A stretch of 64,000 nucleotides of DNA, taken from positions 124,001 to 188,000 of the forward strand of contig BQMF02000607.1 of the NCBI GenBank assembly GCA_027922465.2. Reading direction: 5' to 3'. Below, piece by piece: positions 54,962 to 64,000 of this stretch. Source of the DNA: Turritopsis dohrnii (Eukaryota > Cnidaria > Hydrozoa > Anthoathecata > Oceaniidae). Below the pieces are notes generated by a model. The model did no database searches. It worked only from the letters and a program-made list of their open reading frames with translations, and had not been told where the DNA came from. Positions within the stretch are counted from its first letter, which is position 1. The number at the start of each line of letters is the position of its first letter. A program made the position numbers and the translations under genes.

Positions 54962-57900
54962 TTAATCCGAGTCACTGTCGCTATATAATACTTTGCGTTT
55001 TACAAACTGGTTTCCAACATGAAAAGGGTGTACTTCAATCGGTGCCAATTGAATTAGTGGTTTTACGTCCTCATCTTCTTCATCCATCTTTTCCGTGGAT
55101 TCATCACTTGTTCCAATTTCACTTTCTTCGCTGGAATCGGTTGCATTGAAAACGTTGAAATCTTCACCATCACTTTCATGAACCTCAGTCTCGTTATCTT
55201 CAGATAATTCCTGTCGGTGTAACTTCCAATTGGGGTACGCTCTTTTGAATTTTGCATAGCTGAACCAATCACGACGGAGACCAAAATGCAATAACCAAGC
55301 ATCGTACAAAGCGTCAGGTCCTCGCCAGTTTGTTTTGACTCTCATATGATAAATGTCAATAGTGGTCTTGGTAATTTGACGATAAATATCATTCCAGTAT
55401 ACGGTCAACAGCTTGTAAACTTTTTCCATGTATTCTTTTCCACTTTTTTGACTTGTTGTATCCATAAGATCACTGTCAAATGACAGATGTTGATACAGAA
55501 TTCCCTCCGTTCTGTCTGCTTCCAAAATGGCGGTGTCCACGGCTCTTTGAGGGACGACATTGTCCAATTCTCCACCGTTATCACATTGTTCAAATGTCGA
55601 CTTAAAATAAGAGAATTCCAAATTGTCTGTATTTACCAAAAGGTTTCTTTCACTTCCATCGAAGTCGTTGTAAACGGCACCTTCGTGTTCTACCACGTCA
55701 ATCGCTCCATGCTCGAACAGTGGAAGGTGCTTAGTTTGATCCGCCACATAATGAAAGACGTCCATGCAATGACGTCTTAACCATGCTAACGAAAAGGAAA
55801 ATGATATATTTAAACACGACAAGCAAACGAAAACTGGAATTTGAAAAACCGAATAAATTTTAACAATCTCTTACCAGACACACTTGTGTCTTTGTGACGA
55901 AGTGCTTTTGTTTCAAATACCGCAAGTCGCTTTCGCACAGCTTCCACATCTTCTTCAGCACCAAAGTCCCGATAAACATTGGTGGTGATAAAAAAGCCAC
56001 TATTATATACGAACGTGGAAACCTCTTTGTGCTTGATGGGCAATGATATCAATCCATCTGCGCAAAAAAAATGTAATAGTGAACAAATATCCGATGGGAA
56101 AAACGGATGATTAGAGAATCACGATTCAAATTATTTACCTTGAAGAACCGTCTTTGCCTGCTCACAGGAGAAACTATTGGATGTCCATTCGTCCATCATC
56201 ACTATCTGCGTTGTAGGTTTAATATTGTTCCCACTGAAACGACCATCCGTAACAACGGTTCCAATGTGCTGCGAAGGAATAACACCTGGAAACCAATAAT
56301 ATACACACTAAGAACAGAACCATTTGCCAGGCGATTGCAAATAAACACAAATTACCTTGAAATGGACAGAACCAACTGGTTTTGCCACTGTCCGAAGGCC
56401 CAACCAAACACAGTTTTCTTTCTTTCTGAGGAAATTTTCCATGAAGCAATAGTTGATAATATTTCATTAGAAAAAACCTACGTTGCCGACCATTGGGAAA
56501 GCTGTTCTCAATACCTAAAACGTCAGATCGTAATTCAATTTCATACCGCTACTCATCACCTTTTTCCTCAGTGATGTGTAAGAACGGGTAAGAACGGGTA
56601 AGAACGTGTAAGAAGGCCATCAATTCGCGTAAAAAGAGTGTAATAAAGAACTCAGAGGGAGAACAAATTGGAGAGCGTCAACCTTTTTCATCAGTGATGT
56701 GTAAGAACGGGTAAGAACGAGTAACAAGGCCTACAATTTGCGTAAAAAGGATGTAATAAAGAACTCAGGGAGAGACCAAATTGGAGAGCATCAATCTTTT
56801 CCCTCAGTGATGTGTAAGAACAAGTAAGAACGGGTAAGAACGTGTAAGAAGACCATCAATTCGCGTAAAAAGAGTGTCATAAAGAACTCAGGGGGAGACC
56901 AAATTGGAGAGCGTCAATCTTTTCCCTCAGTGATGTGTAAGAACGGATAAGAACGGGTAAAAACGTGTAAGAAGGCCATCAATTCGCGTAAAAAGAGTGT
57001 AATAAAGAACTCAGAGGGAGAGCAAATTGGAGAGCGTTATACCTTCTATGAACTTTTCAGGATTTGGCACAACACCCTCTTGGTATGTGTAACGGATGTA
57101 CGCCCTTGGTGTTTCTGTCATATTTTGTTCGCTCATGTCCACGAACTCTTTTCTTTCGATATCGAAAACGTAACCAAACGGCGGAACTTCAATGAAGTTA
57201 TAATTGATTACAATTGGCTTGATCAGTCGGCATTGAGAATTTGACAGGAATCTCGTAAGCTGTAGAACATGCATTGAAATTATGTCAGCTACTTCACGGT
57301 TTCCCATGATTGACATCAAAAAGTTTTCCACCGAACTGCAAAATACATAGGTGAACTTTGCTTCCGTTATTTTTCGATACACTGAGCCGTCACATAGTCC
57401 AAAATTGCCATCGCGCATAACTCTTTCCACGACATCCACGAATTTGCAAAATTTTGACATTGGCTTTGGTTGTACTGGATTGCCGACATCTGAAAAAGAG
57501 TGAACAAGCGTTCATTAAGCCATTTAAAATTTCGGCAAATGAAAAAAAACATCAAGAAGACTCACCGTTAGAATTGTCGATGACTTTTTAGCGTAATCCA
57601 GTGTATTTGATATTATGGAGGCCTTCTTTTACTTCTAGGCGTACCTGTTCATCAAAACGCTCCGTTAGAATAATTTGAACAGGTTGGACAGAAAAGTCGC
57701 TGCCCTCTGTTGTTACAGATACATTTGAAATGTCAAAGCCCTTCTCTCTTGCCGCTTCTTTAACGGATACTTTTTGTGATTGCGTGACGAGATCCATTGC
57801 CTTCTCACAATTGTGATCCTTCAGAACTTGGCATAGAGTAGCTACATAGCTTGATGTTGATGATTTTTCACCTTGACCTGCAAAAAGGAATTATGACAAA

Positions 57901-58405
57901 TGATAACAAAAACAAGGCGGGTTATTTGCAAATTATATGTAACTGAAATACCTCTTGATTTAATAGACTTGCATTCTTCAAGATCAAGTCCATTCGACAA
58001 AAAGAGTTTGGATATCTGATCTTCGACTGTGTGCAAGGCTCATTCTGGCCAATCAAAGGCCACCCAAAATGATAATCCAGGAAAATTTTCAAATTCTTCT
58101 TCATCACTCGACTGTTCATCATCAGAATGATCTCTTTTACGTTTGCTCGATTATTTCTTTTTCTTTGTCATAGCGGTAATGCAAGAGAAAAAACAAACGA
58201 CGTGATTGCAATCACTAAGCAGCATTTCTAATTCACTTCGTTTTGCCCATATTGTACATCGCTCGTTCAATTTGTTTGGCGACCATAAAGCTCGTACAGA
58301 CACCACTTGGTAACGTCGTACAATAGGCGGAACGATATAAGACTTTAAAGCATTTCTTAAAAACATTCTTCTCAAAGTTAACTTCGGCTTAAATCTTTCC
58401 GCCAT
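54962..58405 (-). pseudogene. Superfamily 3 helicase gene, seven exons, unit 1
   Basis: Exons by GT-AG borders: 58405-57952, 57877-57566, 57489-57043, 56514-56356, 56285-56139, 56057-55875, 55785-54962. Together they are 2526 nt, a multiple of three, and all six introns are phase 1. Exon 4 has Walker A CLVGPSDSGKTSWF; exon 5 has Walker B TQIVMMDEWTSNSF; exon 6 has the B'-like PIKHKEVSTF, motif C SGFFITTNVYRDFG and an arginine-finger-like VRKRLAVFETKAL. This is the order of SF3 replicative helicases of small DNA viruses and plasmids (ring helicases that melt origins). Exon 7 is a basic/aromatic domain followed by an acidic tail ending SDSDSD. Exon 1 has stops at 58151-58153 and 58040-58042, and exon 2 at 57588-57590, unless the true start or splicing differs. 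No HUH nuclease or primase motif is evident. Confidence 0.72.
56555..57042. repeat. Intronic tandem array, about 118-bp unit, four copies
   Basis: Fills intron 3 of the helicase gene. GTGTAAGAACGGGTAAGAAC recurs at about 56575, 56698, 56812 and 56934. It is the diverged reverse complement of the array at 54296-54900, so the two arrays face each other across exons 4-7. Confidence 0.9.
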
Positions 58406-58458
58406 TCCAACAATCCGGTAAGTACAAACAAAAAAGGAACAATTTTTTTCTTAAACGG

Positions 58459-58988
58459 TTATATAACGTATCACGTTTTTTTGTTCCTTTGTGTGAGCAA
58501 ATTTGAGAAGCACTGAAGTATAAACTTTATATCACTTGCACGTGTTCCTATTTCAGAAGTTCCTTTTGTGACATAAGGAACATTTTCTGAGGTTCCCTTG
58601 GGTCCTTTAGAGATTATTTGAAATGCGTGCGTTTTAATATGAATGAAAAGTCCTTGCAAGACCGATATTAACTATCCTAAACGGTCTACGTTGTTCTGTA
58701 TTCTACTAAATTACACTTTATGCGTAAGGACAACTTTGTTCCGTTATATGTAAGCCAAAATGTTCCTATTTGGGTTTTCATTATAAAGATCATGCAATCG
58801 TGTATAATACGGAACACGAGTGGAAAACCCTCAAGAATTTCTGCTGACCACTTTAATTCGGTCTGTCAGGTTCCGCAACTTAGCAATTAAAATCCAACTT
58901 TTTGATTGGTTGAAAGTCACATTATACCTAATTAAGAAATGTGCATAAAACGGATCGCGTTGATCTTCTGATTCATTAATCGACAAAG
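58459..58988 (+). promoter_or_regulatory. Leader of unit 2
   Basis: Copy of 51447-51976 with the GTTCC words preserved. Here it also separates the divergent helicase start of unit 1 (58405) from the recombinase start of unit 2 (58989), so it may drive both directions. Confidence 0.45.
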
Positions 58989-60726
58989 ATGTCGAAAAGA
59001 CGTATCTTATCAAAAAAGGTGTGGCAGAAAGCTGTTGGAAACGAAAGAAAACCGAAAAGATTATGTTTAAAAGCCAGTAGCAACGGAGTGTACATATGCC
59101 CTGTAAAGTCATGCGAAAGTGAAAGATTTAAAACGCAAAGGGGTTGTAGAAAGCACGTTTATATAAAGCACGGTTGGTTTTACTTTTTTGACGACAAACC
59201 TGACGTTACTACCATATTTCCAGAAGTAGCAACTCGTCTCTCCACTCAAGAGAAATTCAAACGAAACAGCACGTCTTCAATGCCCACGTTTCCAAAAAAC
59301 TGTAACATTGGCAAATCGATCACTAAATGGTTGCAGAGTCCTGGTGGAGGAGGCAAAAGCCTATGTCAAGCAGAACAAATAACAGCGAAAGTACTGAAGT
59401 ATGCAAAATTCTGTTGTGCGGACGTTTCGTCTGCATGGGAAATGCCGGAATGTGTATTAGACTATTGCATTGGATCGGTGACGATGCTTTCTGATTTTTT
59501 AGACTACCTGAAGGACCCGTGGAAAATTGGTCGTTCAGGTATTATTGGCTATATGAACGCTATATCTCATACGCTCGATTACAGAAGGAGTAACGCTATC
59601 AAATCCGAGAACATATCTGTATTTATCGCAGCCGAAATATATCTAGACAGAGTGAAAAAGTGCTTAGCAAAGCAAATGAAGATTGAATGGAACACGATTT
59701 TAAGCATGGAATATCTTTCAAGTATCAACTGCTGGGCAACGTTTGAAGACATGCAAAATGTAATTCCATTTCATGCTGACAAGTTTTCTCAAATTCTACT
59801 TAATGCTAGATTTGAGACGGCCGACACACGATTTATCGTTTTGTACTTCCTTCGTTGTAGCAGTGTTATTTTTGATGGTAAAGGCAAGTCGACCGATGTC
59901 ATATCAGTACTTAACTGTTAAAATGGTGCTCGACGTTGGAAATGAAGGTGGAATAATCGATCAAACTAAATTCAAGACAAATTATAAATATGGATTTGAC
60001 AGTCTTATTGTTTCAAGGAGAGTTGTTGATATTTTAAATGGATATATAGCTTGTATTAGGACACGATTAAACCCTGTTTGTGACTACCTTTTAATAACCA
60101 GGAATGGCACACAGCTCAAGCAACTTAGTGACGTATTTGGTCGAATTGTTTACCAAGCCATTGGAAAATACATAAATCCGACACAATATCGACAAATTAT
60201 CGAGACAGAAAGTATTTCAAAACTAACAGAACAAGAACAAGCCGCTCTATCACGTGACCAAAAACACACATCACATGTAGCAAGAATTCACTATCAGAAA
60301 ATGCAGTCAGCTGAAGTTGCACGTCAAGGGCAATTGTGTATGCAAAAACTGAAGGCGAAAGACATGGGGAGTGATTCGCCCCATAATATTAGCACCATCG
60401 CCGATATTACGACATTCACCGTCAACCAAATCAGCAGAGATAGCAATAATCGAAATGCAAGGCTCGAAAACCCAACTTTTGATGTACGTCTAAATTCTGC
60501 TCCAAACAAGAATATGTTTTGCGGAGAAATAGCGAAAAACAATGTTTACAAACGCCAAAATAAAGTTTCGTTTTCGTCTGTAGAAGATTCTTTTTTATCA
60601 TATGGCATTAAAAAGTACGGCGCTGGTAAGTGGACGGCAATATTGCGCGATCCAGATTATTCCTTCCATTCTTCACGAAAGCCAAGTACTTTGATGGTCA
60701 GAGCAAAAACGATAAACTTGATATGA
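58989..60726 (+). pseudogene. Tyrosine recombinase with Myb/SANT domain, unit 2 (frameshifted)
   Basis: Same architecture as unit 1. An 8-bp deletion at about 59822 (GGCCGACACACG against GGCCGTTGTTCCAGCACACA) shifts the frame just before box I, so the enzyme is cut into 58989-59921 and 59773-60726. The second part retains the catalytic Arg, Lys, His and Tyr motifs and a complete Myb/SANT domain (VEDSFLSYGIKKYGAGKWTA, then ILRDPDYSFHSSRKPSTLMV), resembling the TRF/telobox subgroup with the final Trp of the consensus replaced by Val. The linker (about 60345-60530) shares little with unit 1. Confidence 0.78.
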
Positions 60727-60842
60727 CATTAGCTATATCTACTATGTTTGAGTTTATTCGGCTAGATACACCGAAGTTTACACATTTATAGTTTGTCTAT
60801 GTAAAAATACCTTCTCTTTCGTTTAACAGTTGCTTTACAAGC

Positions 60843-61130
60843 ATGTTTCTTAAATTTCATAAAGGTATCTTGACGAAGACTGGTGAGATAATTTCAAATC
60901 ACCCCTTGAACATAACAGAAAAAGATTGTTTAGAATCGATATTGGCCGCTCGGAAAATAACGGGACCAAGAAAGTTTCGCTTTGCAAAAGTACGTCAGAG
61001 TGAAGGTTTAATGGCAAAACTTATCTTCATCAGAAGGAAAAACCAGCTGTTTCTATACAAAGACATTGTTGTAACACTGACAATTTGTAATGCATCTTCA
61101 AAAAAGAAAACATCACAAACAATATGCTGA
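60843..61130 (+). CDS. Conserved small basic protein, unit 2 (95 residues)
   Basis: Homologue of 53816-54097 with 69% identity over 93 residues and no gap. It keeps ARKITGPRKFRFAK, EGLMAKLIFIRRKN and KKTSQ. Intact frame. Function unknown. Confidence 0.6.
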   Translation: MFLKFHKGILTKTGEIISNHPLNITEKDCLESILAARKITGPRKFRFAKVRQSEGLMAKLIFIRRKNQLFLYKDIVVTLTICNASSKKKTSQTIC

Positions 61131-61190
61131 AAAATATGTCTTCTTCTTGAATATTCCTTTTTTTCCCATAAAAATTCATTTTGACCAAAT

Positions 61191-61770
61191 AGTTACCAGT
61201 CCCTTCAGTGACCAAGTTGCCTTGTGACGCCTTATGGCACCTTCTGACATCTAGTTACACCTTCTTACACACTGTTACCCGAATTCGAACATTGATGTTA
61301 AGTTTTGGCCAAGTAGTTACCAGTCCCTTCAGTGACCAAGTTGCCTTGTGTCACCTTATGGCACCTTCTGACATCTAGTTACACCTTCTTACACACTGTT
61401 ATCCGAATCCGAACATTGATGTTAAGTTTTGGCCAAGTAGTTACCAGTCCCTTCAGTGACCAAGTTGCCTTGTGTCACCTTATGGCACCATCTGACATCT
61501 AGTTACACCTTCTTACACACTGTTACCCGAATTTGAACATTGATGTTAAGTTTTGGCCAAATAGTTACCAGTCCCTTTATTGACCAAGTTGCCTTGTGTC
61601 ACCTTATGGCACCTTCTGACATCTAGTTACACCTTCTTACACACTGTTACCCGAATCCGAACATTGATGTTAAGTTTTGGCCAAATAGTTACCAGTCTCT
61701 TCATTGACCAAGTTGCCTTGTGTCACCTTATGGCACCTTCTGACACCATATTGCAACTTGTTACACCTTA
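61191..61770. repeat. Tandem array, 124-bp unit, about 4.7 copies
   Basis: AGTTACCAGTCCCTTCAGTG recurs at 61191, 61315, 61439, 61563 and 61687, exactly 124 bp apart. Contains TTACACC, TTACACACTGTTACCCG and CACCTTATGGCACC words. Confidence 0.95.
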
Positions 61771-63780
61771 TCACCGACAACCACACGGACATGAATATGC
61801 AAGTTTGTGAAATCACGTGAGAAGCTGTAACAAGGTGTAATAAGTTGTAATAAGGTGTCATAAGGTGTATTAGACCAACCTTCTCCTTTAGAGTCATGGA
61901 AACTACGTTGTCTACTTATGTGGGCAGCTCAATTTCGGTAACAAGGTGTAAGAACGTGTAACAAGGTGTAATAAGGTGTCATAAGGTGTATTGGACCAAC
62001 CTCCCTCTTTAGAGTCATGGAAACTAGGTTGTCTACCTATGTGGGCAGCTCAATTTCGGTAACAAGGTGTAAGAACGTGTAGCAAGGTGTAATAAGGTGT
62101 CATAAGGTGTATTAGACAACCTTCTTATTGAAAGGCATGGAAACTAGGTTGTCTACGTCATGACACCTTATGACACCTTATTACACCTTGTTACACGTTG
62201 TTACACCTTGTTACACCCACAACTACCCGAACATAAACATGCAAGTTTGTGAAATCACGTAAGAAGCTGTAACAAGGTGTAATAAGGTGTAATAAGGTGT
62301 CATAAGGTGTATTAGACCAACCTTCTCCTTTAGAGTCATGGAAACTAGGTTGTCTACCTATGTGGGCAGCTCAATTTCGGTAACAAGGTGTAAAAACGTG
62401 TAACAAGGTGTAATAAGGTGTCATAAGGTGTATTAGACCAACCTTCTCATTTAGAGGCATGGAAACAAGGTTGTCTACCTATGTGGGCAGCTCAATTTCG
62501 GTAACAAAGTGTAAGAACGTGTAACAAGGTGTAATGAGGTGTCATAAGGTGTATTAGACCAACCTTCTTATTGAGAGGCATGGAAACTAGGTTGTCTACG
62601 TCATGACACCTTATGACACCTTATTACACCTTGTTACACGTTGTTACACCTTGTTACACCCACAACTACCCGAACATAAACATGCAAGTTTGTGAAATCA
62701 CGTAAGAAGCTGTAACAAGGTGTAATAAAGTGTAATAAGGTGTCATAAGGTGTATTAGACCAACTTTCTCCTTTAGAGTCATGGAAACTAGGTTGTCTAC
62801 CTATGTGGGCAGCTCAATTTCAGTAACAAGGTGTAAGAACGTGTAACAAGGTGTGATAAGGTGTCATAAGGTGTATTAGACCAACCTTCTCATTTAGAGG
62901 CATGGAAACAAGGTTGTCTACCTATGTGGGCAGCTCAATTTCGGTAACAAGGTGTAAGAACGTGTAGCAAGGTGTAATAAGGTGTCATAAGGTGTATTAG
63001 ACAACCTTCTTATTGAGAGGCGTGGAAACTAGGTTGTCTACCTAATGACACCTTATGACACCTTATTGCACCTTTTTACACCTTGTTACGCCTTGTTACA
63101 CCCACAACCACCCGAACATAAACATGCAAGGTTGTGAAATCATGTAAAAAGCTGTAACAAGGTGTAATAAGGTGTAATAAGGTGTCATAAGGTGTATTAG
63201 ACCAATCTTCTACTTTAGAGTCATGGAAACTGGGTTTTCTACTTATGTGGGCAGCTCCATTTCGGTAACAAGGTGTAAAAACGTGTAACAAGGTGTAATA
63301 AGGTGTCATAAGGTGTATTAGACCAACCTTTTTATTTAGAGGCATGGAAACTAGGTTGTCTACGTCATGACACCTTATGACACCTTATTACACCTTGCTA
63401 CACCTTGTTACACCTTGTTACACCCAAAACCACCCGAACATAAATATGCAAGTTTGCGAAAACACGTAAGAAGCTGTAATAAGTTGTAATAAGGTGTAAC
63501 AAGGCGCCATAAGGTGTATTAGACCAACCTTCTCGTTTAGAGTCATGGAAACTAGGTTGTCTACCTATTTGGGAAGCCTAATTTCGGTAACAAGGTGTAA
63601 GAAGGTGTAACAAGGTGTAATAAGGTGTCATAAGGTGTATTAGACCAACCTTCTCATTTAGATTCATGGGAACTAGGTTGTCTACCTATGTGGGCAGCTG
63701 AATTTCGGTAACAAGGTGTAAGAACGTGTAACAAGGTGTAATAAGGTGCCATAAGGTGTATTAGACCAACTTCTTTATTT
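61771..63780. repeat. Complex GGTGTAA / TTACACC satellite with higher-order structure
   Basis: Monomers of about 113 bp (GGTGTATTAGACCAACCTTC, GGAAACTAGGTTGTCTAC, GGGCAGCTCAATTTCGGTAA, then AAGGTGTAAGAACGTGTAAC) are organised in higher-order units about 320-445 bp long. Each is marked by an inverted pair: ACACCTTATGACACCTTATT... on one side and ...AATAAGGTGTCATAAGGTGT on the other of a conserved core CCCGAACATAAACATGCAAG (cores near 62226, 62668, 63112 and 63435). Confidence 0.92.
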
Positions 63781-63910
63781 AGAGATTTGGAAACTAAGAT
63801 GGCAATATGTTTTCCTGATTTGAATTTCGAGAAAAAGGAATAAAGTGGAACGGGGATTCTTTATGTTACCAAAGAGAAAATTTGCGAAACAACGAAATGC
63901 CTTTTTGTAT
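63781..63910. other. Non-repetitive 3' flank of the second helicase gene
   Basis: Short unique stretch between the satellite and the helicase stop codon. No other gene seen. Confidence 0.5.
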
Positions 63911-64000
63911 TTAATCTTCATCACTGATGACAATCACATCTGTTGTTTTTACAAATTGTACAAATCGTTTCGAGTTATTTTCTTCTTCTTTGTTTACTTT
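63911..64000 (-). CDS. SF3 helicase gene of unit 2, C-terminal end only
   Basis: On the minus strand the last 29 codons before TAA (63911-63913) include KRFVQFVKTTDVIVISDED. This matches in position and pattern the unit 1 C-terminus (GNQFVKRKVLYSDSDSD): QFVK, a hydrophobic step and an acidic Ser/Asp tail. The rest lies outside the window. Confidence rests on layout plus this short match. Confidence 0.6.
   Translation of the reverse strand, partial: KVNKEEENNSKRFVQFVKTTDVIVISDED

Larger units (their letters stand above)
51447..58458 (+). mobile_element. Recombinase-helicase element, unit 1 (7012 bp)
   Basis: The start is defined by the point where similarity to unit 2 begins: TTATATAACG at 51447-51456 equals 58459-58468, exactly 7012 bp apart. 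Unit 1 contains a tyrosine recombinase (plus), a small ORF (plus), a 3' repeat array and the SF3 helicase gene (minus, convergent). No long terminal repeats, reverse transcriptase or DDE transposase are present. Whether 51447 is the natural terminus or a truncation point is unknown. Confidence 0.7.
58459..64000 (+). mobile_element. Recombinase-helicase element, unit 2 (runs off the window)
   Basis: Head-to-tail with unit 1. Same gene order: leader, recombinase (plus), small ORF (plus), repeat arrays (much expanded), and the 3' end of the helicase gene (minus) from 63911. Identity to unit 1 is about 97-98% up to about 60345, then falls. Confidence 0.7.

Noticed and set aside
54306..54988. Long open readings in three frames with repeated histidine/serine/tyrosine-rich text
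   Set aside because: They translate the 123-bp tandem array; the repeat has no stop in several frames. Not a gene.
54296..63780. Regular repeats with unique-looking interiors, considered as CRISPR
   Set aside because: Units are contiguous 113-124 bp tandem monomers without short repeat/unique spacer alternation, in an intron-bearing animal genome.
54296..63780. Telomere or subtelomere identity of the TTACCCG/TTACACC arrays
   Set aside because: No run of a canonical telomere repeat (TTAGGG or variant) is present; the words sit inside long complex monomers between genes.

Overview
The window is AT-rich animal DNA with spliceosomal introns, nested transposons and satellites, and very little host coding sequence. 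The mix of DUF6589-like genes, zinc-ribbon integrase genes, Helitron and RecQ-like helicases, BEL/Pao and Polinton elements suggests a cnidarian or similar early-branching marine invertebrate. That is an inference from gene families, not a species identification. The one convincing host gene is a minus-strand fragment with four Ig domains (2431-3712).

Region 1 (1-24.2 kb) is a graveyard of unrelated elements: a zinc-ribbon/integrase pseudogene (333-1660), a DUF6589-like gene split by a 1.46 kb inverted-repeat element, a Helitron Rep/Pif1 helicase pseudogene (7882-10313), a 128-bp satellite, a LINE RT fragment interrupted by a terminal-inverted-repeat (TIR) element, a RecQ-like helicase with one frameshift (15878-17601), a BEL/Pao relic, several MITEs and a second LINE fragment.

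Region 2 (24.2-51.2 kb) is Polinton/Maverick (adintovirus-like) DNA in two parts. A deleted element carries one terminal repeat, a broken protein-primed DNA polymerase B, a SAP-like gene and a broken integrase (24.2-30.1 kb). Beside it is a near-perfect 21 kb palindrome (30108-51159). Its two arms of about 10.4 kb each carry the capsid, packaging ATPase and accessory genes in mirror order around a 114-bp spacer. The two parts hold complementary gene sets. Both arms share a MITE inside the major capsid gene and a Helentron-like insertion in the terminal repeat, so the parent was already damaged when the inverted duplication formed. Each arm has since gained its own stops, frameshifts and indels.

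Region 3 (51.4-64 kb) holds two head-to-tail copies, 7012 bp apart, of an element I cannot match to a described family. Each copy has a tyrosine recombinase with an N-terminal C2H2 finger and a C-terminal TRF-like Myb/SANT domain, a conserved ~94-residue ORF, and arrays of ~120-bp repeats rich in TTACACC/TTACCCG words. On the opposite strand is a seven-exon gene with a superfamily 3 helicase core; only its 3' end is inside the window in copy 2. This recombinase plus replicative helicase plus repeat-array element is my best candidate for an undescribed system. The inverted Polinton dimer is the second.
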